A stretch of DNA of 64,000 bases from assembly GCA_965533275.1 (NCBI GenBank), contig CBESWG010000003.1:111778-175777 (forward strand), given 5' to 3'. The position numbers were made by a program, and so were the translations under genes. The DNA comes from JAUXEH01 sp965533275. GTDB lineage: Bacteria; Acidobacteriota; Aminicenantia; Aminicenantales; Aminicenantaceae. A model generated the notes under the pieces. The model was not told where the DNA came from and searched no databases. It saw only the letters and a list, made by a program, of their open reading frames with translations. Numbering within the stretch: the first letter of the stretch is position 1; each line of letters opens with the position of its first letter. This document shows, one piece after another, positions 1 through 9,075 of this stretch.

Positions 1-65
1 CGGGCCCGGAGATCGATCTCCAGGGTGCACTTAAGATCATGGATCGGACCGAATCCGTGCGCTGA
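1..65 (+). CDS. C-terminal end of an unidentified gene entering the window
   Basis: A reading frame open from the window edge ends at the TGA at 63-65. It gives about 20 residues (GPEIDLQGALKIMDRTESVR). It is too short to assign to a family. A perfect hairpin follows at 82-101, which fits the end of a transcription unit. The real start lies outside the window. The frame could be open by chance. Confidence 0.35.
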   Translation, partial: GPEIDLQGALKIMDRTESVR

Positions 66-81
66 GTCCCCGGAACGGGAA

Positions 82-101
82 GGATCGGAATAACCCGATC
101 C
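82..101. other. Perfect 7-bp inverted repeat with 6-nt loop
   Basis: GGATCGG at 82-88 and CCGATCC at 95-101 flank the loop AATAAC. The repeat lies between the stop of the truncated first gene (65) and the start of the S41 peptidase gene (166). There is no T-run, so it is not a classical intrinsic terminator. An operator or mRNA-end hairpin is possible. Confidence 0.35.
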
Positions 102-165
102 AATGAAACACGTAGGTATAGAAGGGGTGTGGAGTCCCTGGGAATCGGATCACAAGGAGCCTCGG

Positions 166-1656
166 ATGCGGACATCAAACAAGATCCTGTGTGTAGTAAC
201 TGTGTTTATCGTGGCCGTTTTGGGCCTGGCCGGCTCGGCCTCGGGTTTCCCTGGCCAGGACATCGGATTCGATCCTGACAAAGTGTATCCAGGGGAAGTG
301 CTCAAGCAGGATCTCGCGCTCCTACGCACCGCCTTGGAGGAGGGGCATGCCGGGCTCTATTGCTATTCCTCGAAGGAGGAGATGGACCGGTATTTCGACA
401 AAGTCGCCGAAAAGATCGGCCGCCCCATGACCGAGCCGGAGTTTCACAGGCACGTGGCCTGGCTGATCGCCCTGGTCAATGACGGGCACACGGGTGTGAG
501 GAGCTCAACGGCCTACGGCAGATATCTCTCCAACCAAGCCTACTTGCTCCCCTTCAACCTGCGCTACGTCCGCGGCAGTGCATATCTCTTCCGCAATTAC
601 AGCAGTGATCCGGACATCAAGGAGGGGGAAGCGGTCCTGGCCATCAACGACAGGCAGATGGCCGAGATCCTGGAGGATATGTTCGAGCACATCCCTTCGG
701 ACGGGCGCATAGAGACATCCAAATACAGGCGGCTGGAACGCACGGAGTATTTCGGTACCTTGTACGCCCTCCTCTACGGTGTGTCCACGTCATTCACGAT
801 CACCCTCGCGAATCCTGCAGGGGGCTCCTGCCGCACCATCACCGTCGATGGTGTGCGGCCCCGGTCTATGAACAGGATCGCCGGGGAGCGGTATCCCGGA
901 ACAATGAAATCTCTTCCGCCCATGGAGGTGGAGTACCACGGCGATACGGCCGTGCTCACGATACGCACTTTTGGGGACAGCCCTTATCGCAGCCTTGGCA
1001 AGTCCTATCCGTCTCTGCTGGCCGAGATCTTCCGGGAGCTGGAGTCGAAAGCCATCAATAACCTCCTCGTCGACCTGCGCGAGAACGGTGGCGGGGCGGA
1101 CATGAACGGAAAGCTGTTGGTCTCCCGCCTCTTGGCTGAACCGTATATGTTCTACACCCACCTGGAGGTTATGCGGGACAGATTTTCCTTTCTCGAATAC
1201 ATCGATGCCCCGGACCTGGAATCGAACCTGAAAAAAATGCTGCGCAAAAACGACAAGGGGACCTTCGACCTGATGTTTCATCCCAACCTGGGTGAGCAGA
1301 AGCCGATACAACCGACCTTTCAAGGCAAGGTCATGGTTCTCATTTCCGGCCGGAGCTTCTCCGGATCCGGAGAGTGCACCTCGATCCTGCATTTTCACAA
1401 ACGAGTCAAATTCGTGGGGGAGGAGTGCGGGGCCGGATACTACGGCAATACCTCGGGTTTCATGCCGGAACTAACCCTGCCCAACACGGGCCTGCGGATC
1501 AGGTTGGCCCTGCTCCGCTACCACATGGCGGTCTCCGGATATGAGCCCCGGGATCGGGGGATCATCCCCGACTATCCTTTCACACGAACCATCCAGGACC
1601 TGCTTGCAGGCCGGGACACGGAGCTCGAGTACGCCTTGGAGTTGATCCGGAAATAA
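166..1656 (+). CDS. Secreted S41-family (tail-specific-like) serine peptidase
   Basis: This is an exported protease-fold protein of 496 residues. The start at 166 is chosen because AAGGAG lies at 154-159 and a signal peptide follows directly (MRTSNK, hydrophobic core, cleavage near GSASG). The frame stays open upstream to 103 without a good ribosome site. S41 hallmarks visible are DLRENGGG near residues 302-309 and a Ser-rich FSGSGE segment (Ser399/Ser401) at the place of the catalytic serine. The lysine that follows this serine in CtpA/Tsp peptidases is not seen; the segment reads GEECGAGYYGNT, so a tricorn-like mechanism is more likely than a Ser-Lys dyad. No PDZ domain is obvious. It probably processes peptides in the periplasm. 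Family assignment is firm; the substrate is unknown. Confidence 0.85.
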   Translation: MRTSNKILCVVTVFIVAVLGLAGSASGFPGQDIGFDPDKVYPGEVLKQDLALLRTALEEGHAGLYCYSSKEEMDRYFDKVAEKIGRPMTEPEFHRHVAWLIALVNDGHTGVRSSTAYGRYLSNQAYLLPFNLRYVRGSAYLFRNYSSDPDIKEGEAVLAINDRQMAEILEDMFEHIPSDGRIETSKYRRLERTEYFGTLYALLYGVSTSFTITLANPAGGSCRTITVDGVRPRSMNRIAGERYPGTMKSLPPMEVEYHGDTAVLTIRTFGDSPYRSLGKSYPSLLAEIFRELESKAINNLLVDLRENGGGADMNGKLLVSRLLAEPYMFYTHLEVMRDRFSFLEYIDAPDLESNLKKMLRKNDKGTFDLMFHPNLGEQKPIQPTFQGKVMVLISGRSFSGSGECTSILHFHKRVKFVGEECGAGYYGNTSGFMPELTLPNTGLRIRLALLRYHMAVSGYEPRDRGIIPDYPFTRTIQDLLAGRDTELEYALELIRK

Positions 1657-1798
1657 CCTGAGGGGATTTCCCGTGCCTGTTTTTCCCTATGTCCCGGACC
1701 GCCCATCGATCCCAATTCCGCGAGGTGGCCTCCTCCCGTATCCGTAAGACTTGAAGTGTGGGCCGGTTTTTAATAGCCTAAGGACACAGGAGCCGGTC

Positions 1799-4090
1799 AT
1801 GAAATTATATCCTCTCCCTTTACTTGCTGTTTTCCTTATCTCCCTGAGCCTTCTGGCGAATGCCCAGGCCACATCTCCCGAGGAGCGCATGAAGTCCTGG
1901 GAGTTTCATCAGCGGCTCGCGGCCGAGTCCCCCTTCAAGGACCTCGAATGGCGGGCCGTGGGGCCTGAGCTGCAGGGAGGCCGCATCGAAGCTATCGCCT
2001 GCCATCCGGAGCAGCCCTTCACGATCTACCTGGGGCCCGGATCGGGGAACCTCTGGAAGTCCGTGAACAACGGCACCACCTGGGATCCGGTCTTCGAGAA
2101 GGAGTCGGCCTTCGCCATCGGGTGTATCGCCATCGCGCCCTCGAACCCGGACATCGTCTGGGTGGGGACCGGAGAGGTCCTCATGGCCCGCAGTTCCTAC
2201 TCCGGTACCGGGATCTTCAAGTCCCTGGACGGGGGAAAGAGCTGGAGGAACATGGGGCTGCACGATTCCCACCACATCCCCCGGATCGTGATCGATCCCA
2301 AAGACCCGGATGTTGTGTATGCCGCTGCTCTGGGGCATCTTTATGGATTAAATCAGGAACGCGGCCTGTTCAAGACCACGGACGGGGGGCAGACGTGGCA
2401 GAATATCCTCTTCGTCTCGGACCGGGTCGGAGTTGTTGAGGTGGTAATGGATCCTTCAGACCACGAAACCCTGTATGCAGCCACCTGGGAGAGGACACGC
2501 CGGGCCTGGAACCACACGGCCAGCGGAGAGGGGAGCGCGCTCTATAGATCGACGGATGCGGGACAGAAATGGGTGCGTCTCACACGGGGCCTGCCGCAGG
2601 GGAAGGACGTGGGACGGTTCGGCCTGGCCGTCTCGCTCTCGGACCCGGACATTGTTTATGCGCTGCTGGACAATCATTCCCTGCGCCCGGATGGGGAGCG
2701 TCGCATTGCGGGGGAGGTCTATCGTTCTGAGGACAAGGGAAAAAGTTGGCGCAAAACACATGAGGGATCTGTCCCCACGGCCATCGGTTATGACTTCTGT
2801 CTGATCCGGATCGCTCCCGATGATCCCGACGAGATCTATGTCCTGGGAAACAAGCTCGTCCGCTCGCGCGACGGGGGAAAGACGTTCGCGAATGTCAGCG
2901 AGACCGTCGTCCATGTGCTGTCGCACGACATCCGGGTCCTGCACCTCGACATGCACGACTTGTGGATCGATCCTCGCGATCCTGACCGGTTCCTGCTGGG
3001 AAACGACGGGGGGCTCTACGTGTCCCACGATCGGGGAGAGACCTGGCTGCACCTCAACAATCTGCCCATCGGCGAGTTCTACGCCGTCACTGTGGACATG
3101 GAGGTGCCATATAACATCTACGGCGGCACTCAGGACAATGCCGCGCTCTTCGGACCCTCCACCCATGACATCCAGGACCGCTTGACGGAATACGGAGTGG
3201 AAGATCCCTGGCAGCATGTCTATCTCGACCGCTGGGGCGGTGGGGACAGCTACTTCACCTGGCTCGATCCCACGGATCCCGACGTCATCTACTATGAGCA
3301 CCAGTTCGGGGTCCTGCGCAGGAAAAACATGCGCACCGGCAAGGCTGAGGACATCATGCCGCGCGCAGGAGAGGGAGAGCCGCGGCTCCGGCGCAACTGG
3401 ATGACACCCTTTTTCGTGTCCCACTACGATCCCTCCACCCTGTATTATGCCGCGCACAGGCTCTACAAATCCTCCGACAGGGGCGACAGTTGGGCCTGCA
3501 TCAGCCCCGATCTCTCGACCGATCCGGGACCGGACAGGCAGGGAAATGTCCCTTTTGGGACGACCACTTCGCTCTCCGAATCAGTCCTGCAACAGGGATT
3601 GCTGTACACGGGGACAGACGACGGGAACGTGCAGGTCACAAAGGATGATGGGAAGACCTGGAGCTTGATCCGGGAGGGGATCCCTCCCAGGTGGGTGAGC
3701 CGCGTGGAGGCCTCCCGCTTCGACAAGGAAACCGTATACGTGTCGCTGACCGGATACAGGAGGGACGATTTTTCTGCTTATCTCTATGTATCTCGCGATT
3801 CCGGCGAGACCTGGTCCTCGATAGCGGGGAACCTGCCTGCCGAATCCATCAACGTCATCCGGGAGGATGCGGTATCGCCCGACATCCTATACGTGGGCAC
3901 GGACCTGGGCGTGTACGTGTCCCTGGACCGCGGCGCGAGCTGGCATTCCCTGTGCAATCACCTACCGACCACGCCCGTCCATGACCTGGTGGCCCACCCT
4001 CGGGAAAGCGAGATCGTGATCGGAACCCACGGCCGCAGCTGTTTTGTGTTGGACATCGCTCCTGTACGCGCCCGCCTGCAGGAGCGTTGA
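1799..4090 (+). CDS. Secreted multi-bladed propeller protein with ten Asp-boxes (sortilin/VPS10-like)
   Basis: The start at 1799 is preceded by CAGGAG (1787-1792) and opens a signal peptide ending near ANAQA; the product is 763 aa. Ten S/T-x-D-x-G-x-[ST]-[WF] Asp-box motifs are readable, among them SLDGGKSW, TTDGGQTW, STDAGQKW, SEDKGKSW, SHDRGETW, SRDSGETW and SLDRGASW, plus one degenerate copy (NNGTTW) near the N-terminus. They are spread over the whole chain, as in BNR/sortilin-type propellers that bind ligands or glycans. No sialidase catalytic set (Arg triad with Tyr/Glu) is evident, so a binding or scaffold role outside the cytoplasm is more likely than hydrolysis. It lies between two other exported-protein genes on the same strand. 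Confidence 0.85.
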   Translation: MKLYPLPLLAVFLISLSLLANAQATSPEERMKSWEFHQRLAAESPFKDLEWRAVGPELQGGRIEAIACHPEQPFTIYLGPGSGNLWKSVNNGTTWDPVFEKESAFAIGCIAIAPSNPDIVWVGTGEVLMARSSYSGTGIFKSLDGGKSWRNMGLHDSHHIPRIVIDPKDPDVVYAAALGHLYGLNQERGLFKTTDGGQTWQNILFVSDRVGVVEVVMDPSDHETLYAATWERTRRAWNHTASGEGSALYRSTDAGQKWVRLTRGLPQGKDVGRFGLAVSLSDPDIVYALLDNHSLRPDGERRIAGEVYRSEDKGKSWRKTHEGSVPTAIGYDFCLIRIAPDDPDEIYVLGNKLVRSRDGGKTFANVSETVVHVLSHDIRVLHLDMHDLWIDPRDPDRFLLGNDGGLYVSHDRGETWLHLNNLPIGEFYAVTVDMEVPYNIYGGTQDNAALFGPSTHDIQDRLTEYGVEDPWQHVYLDRWGGGDSYFTWLDPTDPDVIYYEHQFGVLRRKNMRTGKAEDIMPRAGEGEPRLRRNWMTPFFVSHYDPSTLYYAAHRLYKSSDRGDSWACISPDLSTDPGPDRQGNVPFGTTTSLSESVLQQGLLYTGTDDGNVQVTKDDGKTWSLIREGIPPRWVSRVEASRFDKETVYVSLTGYRRDDFSAYLYVSRDSGETWSSIAGNLPAESINVIREDAVSPDILYVGTDLGVYVSLDRGASWHSLCNHLPTTPVHDLVAHPRESEIVIGTHGRSCFVLDIAPVRARLQER

Positions 4091-4183
4091 CCAGTAGAGG
4101 GAGCGGCTGGAATCCAGGATTCGTGGGTTCTCGTTTACAGCAAACAGGAAACGTGCTAAATTCCCATGCTAGGGATATGTCCA

Positions 4184-6229
4184 ATGAACTCCAAGCTATT
4201 TAAGGCGCTGATCATAACAGTAGTTCTGTTTCTGTTTCCCCTGCTTCTCCAGGCCCAGTGGCGCATGAAAGCCCTCACGGCCCTGCGCATAGAGGTCCCG
4301 ATCGAGGTCGACGGGCTGCTCTCCGAGGAAATCTGGGCGCAGGCCCCCGAGGCCGGGGACTTTGTCCAGTTCCAGCCTGATCGGGGGGCGCCGGGGACCG
4401 AGAAGACGCTGGTCAGGATCCTCTATGACGGCGAGAACATCTACTTCGGCTTCCTCTGCTATGATGCAGAACCAGGGAGGATCGCCGCCAGCGTCACCAA
4501 GAGGGATTCGGACCTGGCATCCGACGATGCAGTGTATGTCGCACTGGATACGTTCCTGGACCACCAAACCGCCTACCTCCTGGGCACCAATCTGCTGGGC
4601 ACCCAGTTCGACGGCCGCATCACGGATAACGGCCGCAGTACCGATCCTACCTGGGATGCGGTCTGGAAGTCGGCCGCCCAGAAGACGGATTACGGATGGA
4701 GTGCAGAGATCGCCGTCCCCTTCAAGAGCATCAAGTACGTACCGGGAGAAGGGAAGACTTGGGGCTTCAGCATGGGGCGGTTCATACCCCGTAGGCTGGA
4801 GTACAGCTTTTGGACCGGCCCCATGGAGTCCTACACCCGGGTGTCCCAGTTCGGGGAGCTGAACGGCCTGGACCTGCAGAAAGCGGCGAAACGGGGCCAG
4901 ATCATACCGCACATCGTGTCTCAGACCGAGGTCGACGAGGTCACGGACGTGCGCGTCGGGCTGGACGCCCGCTACGCCTTCACGCCACAGATCTCGGGGA
5001 ACCTGACCCTGAATCCGGATTTCGCCATGGTTGAGGCGGACCAGGAGGTGATCAACCTCACGCGTTTCGAGACCTATCTCCCCGAAAAGCGCAACTTCTT
5101 CCTGGAAGGGGCGGAGATCTATCAGCAGCGGATCCGCCTGTTCTACTCGCGCCGGATCGGGGATATCTACGGAGGCGCCAAGGCCTACGGGAAATCCGGC
5201 GGGTATGAATTCCAGGCCATGACGGTCCAGACCAAACCGGATGAGGCAGAGGGCGAAAACTCGGCCAATTTCAGTGTCTTCAGGGCAAAAAAGGCTCTGA
5301 TGCGGGGCTCCACCGTGGGATTCCTGCTGGCCAATAAATACAACAATGGCAGGAACCAGGGCACCCTGGGTTTCGACACAGCCCTGTACTTCACCGACAC
5401 CTTCCGCTTCACGGGTCAGCTGGCTGCCAGCTACGGAGACAACAGCGGGAGCAACCTCGCGTTCTTCCTGCGCCCCAGCTATGATTCTGCTACCTTCCAC
5501 ATCCACCTGCGCTTCACCCAGCTGGGCGAGTATTTTGCGGACAATGCCAATGCGGTCGGGTTCATCCGGGATGACAACCGCCGGGAGCTGGACTCGGCCA
5601 TCAGCAAGACCTGGTGGATGCGCCAGACCATGTTCAACAGCATCGAGTATAATTCCAACTACAACATCTATTGGGGATTGGACGGAACCCTGCGGAGCTG
5701 GAAGATCAACCAGGGCATGGATTTCGAGCTGAGGAATAAGTTCTCACTGGAGCTGGGACACCATCAAGAGTACAAGATGTACGAGAAGGATTTCCGTAAC
5801 CACAAGACAGACATCGAACTCGGCTACAACACCCGGGAATGGCAGAACGCCAGCGTCAGCTACAGCTTCGGGCACAATTTCGACCTGGACTTCCACCTGA
5901 TCGGTGGGGACGTCAACTACATGATCCTGAGCGGGCTGTCCTTGGAATATGGGCTTTCCCGCTTGATATACGAACCCGATCCCGAGGGCGAAAGCACGTG
6001 GATCCACGTCCTCCGCGCCACCAATCATTTCACCCCGGATCTTTACTTGAAACTCTTCTATCAGATCCACACCGCCATCGACAAGCACAACATCCAGGTC
6101 CTGTTCGTGTACCGGTTCCAGCCGCCCTTTGGAACCATCCAATTCGCCTATCAGAAAGGGACGGCGGAATTCGGTGAGAAGGGCGACCAGGGACACACTT
6201 TCTTCGCCAAGTTCGCGTACATGTTTTAG
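4184..6229 (+). CDS. Outer-membrane protein with CBM9-like domain and DUF5916 beta-barrel
   Basis: The start at 4184 follows AGGGA (4171-4175) and gives a signal peptide (MNSKLFKAL, core VVLFLFPLLL, end LQAQ); total 681 aa. The first ~200 residues (from IEVPIEVDGLLSEEIW) match the CBM9-like beta-sandwich. The rest, with RNFFLEGAEIYQ, FYSRRIG and many alternating aromatic strands, is the DUF5916 region, predicted as a large outer-membrane barrel. The last residue is phenylalanine (KFAYMF), a typical BAM signal for outer-membrane insertion. The substrate is unknown; carbohydrate or peptide binding at the surface is a reasonable inference. A ~240-base spacer follows and the next gene is convergent. 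Confidence 0.85.
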   Translation: MNSKLFKALIITVVLFLFPLLLQAQWRMKALTALRIEVPIEVDGLLSEEIWAQAPEAGDFVQFQPDRGAPGTEKTLVRILYDGENIYFGFLCYDAEPGRIAASVTKRDSDLASDDAVYVALDTFLDHQTAYLLGTNLLGTQFDGRITDNGRSTDPTWDAVWKSAAQKTDYGWSAEIAVPFKSIKYVPGEGKTWGFSMGRFIPRRLEYSFWTGPMESYTRVSQFGELNGLDLQKAAKRGQIIPHIVSQTEVDEVTDVRVGLDARYAFTPQISGNLTLNPDFAMVEADQEVINLTRFETYLPEKRNFFLEGAEIYQQRIRLFYSRRIGDIYGGAKAYGKSGGYEFQAMTVQTKPDEAEGENSANFSVFRAKKALMRGSTVGFLLANKYNNGRNQGTLGFDTALYFTDTFRFTGQLAASYGDNSGSNLAFFLRPSYDSATFHIHLRFTQLGEYFADNANAVGFIRDDNRRELDSAISKTWWMRQTMFNSIEYNSNYNIYWGLDGTLRSWKINQGMDFELRNKFSLELGHHQEYKMYEKDFRNHKTDIELGYNTREWQNASVSYSFGHNFDLDFHLIGGDVNYMILSGLSLEYGLSRLIYEPDPEGESTWIHVLRATNHFTPDLYLKLFYQIHTAIDKHNIQVLFVYRFQPPFGTIQFAYQKGTAEFGEKGDQGHTFFAKFAYMF

Positions 6230-6470
6230 AAATCCGCATGGACTTCCATATATTTTCTTGAACGAGTCGGGTAGGAGTGAAACACTGCCTTCACCCCCTG
6301 TGGGGCGGGATCAAGAACACGAACCTACACGAGTTCACATCGACCATTCATCCGTACCCTCACCCTCGAATTCGCGCCAGGGAATATACGAGTGCTAATA
6401 CAGTAGTCGATCGATGGCTGCCTCCCGATCCGGTGATCAGCGAGATCCGATAATTCGAGACAGGACGGAA

Positions 6471-7400
6471 TTATCTCAGAAACGTATTCAAGACCTCTTC
6501 GATCGTGTCCCAGGCGGATGAGGTGGGAATCACGAGCTCGAAATGGCCCGCATCTTCTAGAAGGACCAGGCGGCATGTGTCACCTTTCTGTTGGGCCGCC
6601 TCTTGATAGGCCTGGGCGCCTTGGGACGAGATGATCGGGTCTTTGGCTCCCTGGATGAGTATCTGGGGAACACCGAAAGGCAGGAGCTCAATGGGCGATC
6701 CGTGGGCGTATCTGAGCGGGACCTCCTCTTGAGTGCCCCCCATGAGCTTAAGGACGGCATCCCCGCAGCCCTGCTGGTACTCCAACCTGCTGAGGTCCCC
6801 CACGCCAGCCAGGGATACCACTCCCTGGATCGGCAGGGGTGCGGTCCGGAACAGGGGGCTGTCTTCGCGCAGCTTGTTTCGTGCGGCTGCCCACAATGCC
6901 AGGTGTCCTCCCGCCGAATGCCCGATGAGGGTGATCCTATCGAGGTCCAGGTCATGTTCCACAGCCAGGCTTCTGAGATGGTCCACGCCGTCCGCGACAT
7001 CCAGGAATGTGCCGGGCCAGCCTCCTCCCGGATTCCCGATCCGGCGATACTCCATGCTCCAGGTCGCGAACCCGAGCTCCGTGATGGCCGAAGCCAGGGG
7101 ACTGATGTGATGCAGGCCATACGCGGCCTGCCAGCAGCCTCCATGTATGATGACCGCAACGGGAAAGGGGCCGGTCCCTTCCGGAAGCCGCAGCTGTCCG
7201 AATTGAGAGGAGTCCTCTCCGTAGGGGAGCATAAAATCCGCTTCGGTTTGTTTGAGGGCGATCAGATCTTTTACCGTCATGAGCTGCGATGGACCCTCTC
7301 CCTCGACAGATGAACAGACCATCCCCAGGATTGCGATGCAGAGAGCAAACGACCTACGGGTCCGCTTGAGTATCACCTCTGCTTGATCCGCTCCCCTCAT
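6471..7400 (-). CDS. Exported alpha/beta hydrolase (esterase/peptidase-like)
   Basis: This 309-residue hydrolase has a signal-like N-terminus (basic stretch, core FALCIAILGMV). It shows HGGCW, the oxyanion-hole motif of the hormone-sensitive lipase/BD-FAE type, and the nucleophile elbow GHSAGG. The other triad members are likely Asp in KDPIIS and His in DAGHFEL. The ATG at 7400 overlaps the TGA of the upstream gene by four bases (ATGA), so translation is coupled; it is the last gene of a three-gene minus-strand operon. Substrate is unknown; the fold assignment is secure. Confidence 0.88.
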   Translation of the reverse strand: MRGADQAEVILKRTRRSFALCIAILGMVCSSVEGEGPSQLMTVKDLIALKQTEADFMLPYGEDSSQFGQLRLPEGTGPFPVAVIIHGGCWQAAYGLHHISPLASAITELGFATWSMEYRRIGNPGGGWPGTFLDVADGVDHLRSLAVEHDLDLDRITLIGHSAGGHLALWAAARNKLREDSPLFRTAPLPIQGVVSLAGVGDLSRLEYQQGCGDAVLKLMGGTQEEVPLRYAHGSPIELLPFGVPQILIQGAKDPIISSQGAQAYQEAAQQKGDTCRLVLLEDAGHFELVIPTSSAWDTIEEVLNTFLR

Positions 7401-8158
7401 GGTCCTGCAGCCTCGATCAGAGCCGCCTTCATGTCCTTGGGCAGCAGGTAGTGGTAGGACAGCAGGCGGCCGTTAAAGACGATGCTGAATACGCCGTAGG
7501 GAGAGGGTGCCTTTTCCCGGATCTCCCGACTGCTCTCCAGTTCCACGACCCGACTCTCGATCCCCAGCTCGCGGGCGGCCTCCAGGGCGGTTTCGGTGGC
7601 ATCGGGGATGTACGGGCATTGTGCTGTGCGAACCACCGTCAGGCCTGCTCCGAAACGGCGGGCCTTTGCTTCCCAATCTCCTGTGAAAGAGGGTGGATCC
7701 GCATCACCGAACCTCTTTACCATGATGTTGAAAGGCGGCTCCTCGGCCGCGGATACGAAGCCGTATTTGAGAAGGGCCTTATTTCCCATCAGCCAGTTTT
7801 TATCACTGGTGAGCATGGCCACGCCTTTTTTACCGGCGGCTTCAGCATCCCGAAAACATTCCTGCAGTAGGGCCCCGGCAAAGCCTTTGTTCTTGCTTTT
7901 TCCCACCACCCACAGGCAGTGGATGAACATATAGTCCGATGCGTTGACCGAACGCCATGCATACTCACCGGGAAGGTATTCGATAAAACCCCGCTCGGGC
8001 AGTTCCAGCATCCTGATCCGCATTCCCTCGGCGAACCGGGCCTTCAACCACTCGAGTTTCTGCTGATAGCCTTCAGACTTCCGCTTGCTCATGTAGCAGA
8101 AGAACCCGGTCTCTTCCACGTTTTCGGCGTTCACGTCGATGATCTTCGGTGGGGGCAT
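7397..8158 (-). CDS. GNAT-type N-acetyltransferase with C-terminal YoaP domain
   Basis: The product is 253 aa, starting at ATG 8158 with AGGAG eight bases upstream; a GTG at 8167 would sit directly against that site and is less likely. The N-terminal part carries the acetyl-CoA-binding GNAT stretch (VVGKSKNKGFAGALLQE, near residues 85-101). The C-terminal ~90 residues contain TAQCPYIPDAT, matching the thioredoxin-like YoaP domain. Members of this family are annotated only as YoaP-type acetyltransferases and the substrate is unknown. It follows the aldo-keto-reductase-like gene after 11 bases and overlaps the hydrolase gene. Confidence 0.85.
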   Translation of the reverse strand: MPPPKIIDVNAENVEETGFFCYMSKRKSEGYQQKLEWLKARFAEGMRIRMLELPERGFIEYLPGEYAWRSVNASDYMFIHCLWVVGKSKNKGFAGALLQECFRDAEAAGKKGVAMLTSDKNWLMGNKALLKYGFVSAAEEPPFNIMVKRFGDADPPSFTGDWEAKARRFGAGLTVVRTAQCPYIPDATETALEAARELGIESRVVELESSREIREKAPSPYGVFSIVFNGRLLSYHYLLPKDMKAALIEAAGP

Positions 8159-8169
8159 GCCTTCCACTC

Positions 8170-8985
8170 CTACATGAAATACTTGTTCTGGTTGTAGACC
8201 ATGTCCCCGAACTCCCGCATGAAATCCATCTCGTCCGCGGAAAGTGGTCCTGCCTTGAGCGCGGCGATGTTCTCTTCCAGCTGCTTTTTATTGCTGGGGG
8301 CCGTGAGGCACACATGCACATGCGGATTCGATAAAACGAATCGGTAGCAAAGACCCGCATCCGGGACAGGCCTCTCCTCGGGCCAGTTTTTCTTAGGCCT
8401 CCGGGTCAGCTGGCGCCAGCGCGTGGCCGTGTAGCTGATGATCCCGGGATCATGGGGAGCAAGATGAGGGAAAATATCCAGTTCCGCGCCACGGTGGGCG
8501 GCATTGTAACGGATCATGAGAGCATCCAGCGCTCCCTCCGCAGCCAACCTGCCTGCGAACTTGCGGTCATGGGTCGATATACCCAGGTGTCCGAACTTGC
8601 CTTCTTCCTTGAGCTCGTACAGCTCGTCCAGTGTCTTTTGCGGAAAATGCTCCGGTTTGGTGACGCCCAGGAACAGGAATATGTCGATGGTGTCGGTGCG
8701 CAGCTGCCGGAGCCGCTTTTCGAGGGTCCTACGCAGGTTGGGGTGCCCGACCAGCAGGTTGTAGGCCCCGGTGGCTACCACGAACCTTTCCCGGTCCCGC
8801 TTGAAAACGTCCCGCAGGACGGCGAGCATCTGTTTGTCGATGCCGAAGCAGAAGAAGAAGTTCAAGCCCTGGTCGATCGCTCGATAGATGGCCTGCTTTC
8901 CCGGCCAGGAGGGCGCCGCCAGCCCCAGGCGGTGGACCTCCAGGCCGGTCTTCCCGAGGACTGTGTGTGTGAATTCTTTGTCCAT
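8170..8985 (-). CDS. Aldo/keto-reductase-fold protein lacking the catalytic tetrad
   Basis: The 271-residue chain aligns with the AKR barrel from its start (LGKTGLEVHRLGL) through LRTDTIDIF, ELKEEGKFGHLGIS and the C-terminal NPHVHVCLTAPSN region. The residues that define AKR catalysis look absent. The strand that normally reads NFxDTAxxYG reads NFFFCFG, losing Asp and Tyr. The catalytic-Lys strand reads VVATGAYN. The catalytic-His strand reads IFLFLGVTKP. It may be a pseudoenzyme, a nucleotide-binding scaffold or a diverged reductase. It is first in the operon with the acetyltransferase and hydrolase genes. Confidence 0.8.
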   Translation of the reverse strand: MDKEFTHTVLGKTGLEVHRLGLAAPSWPGKQAIYRAIDQGLNFFFCFGIDKQMLAVLRDVFKRDRERFVVATGAYNLLVGHPNLRRTLEKRLRQLRTDTIDIFLFLGVTKPEHFPQKTLDELYELKEEGKFGHLGISTHDRKFAGRLAAEGALDALMIRYNAAHRGAELDIFPHLAPHDPGIISYTATRWRQLTRRPKKNWPEERPVPDAGLCYRFVLSNPHVHVCLTAPSNKKQLEENIAALKAGPLSADEMDFMREFGDMVYNQNKYFM

Positions 8986-9075
8986 CCGTAAGTCGCTCCC
9001 TTCCTCTCCATTAGGAGTTTTAGCGGCGGCTTTGTCAAGCCGATAATCGGGATGGCGACTTTGGGGCTTCCAGTC

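Noticed and set aside
4196..5506. Long open frame (436 codons) antisense to the DUF5916 gene
   Set aside because: It mirrors the codon structure of the plus-strand gene, has no ribosome site and its product is low-complexity; GC-rich coding strands often leave such antisense frames.
6294..6305. CCCC-TGT-GGGG mini-hairpin between convergent genes
   Set aside because: A four-base stem with no T-run is too weak to call a terminator.
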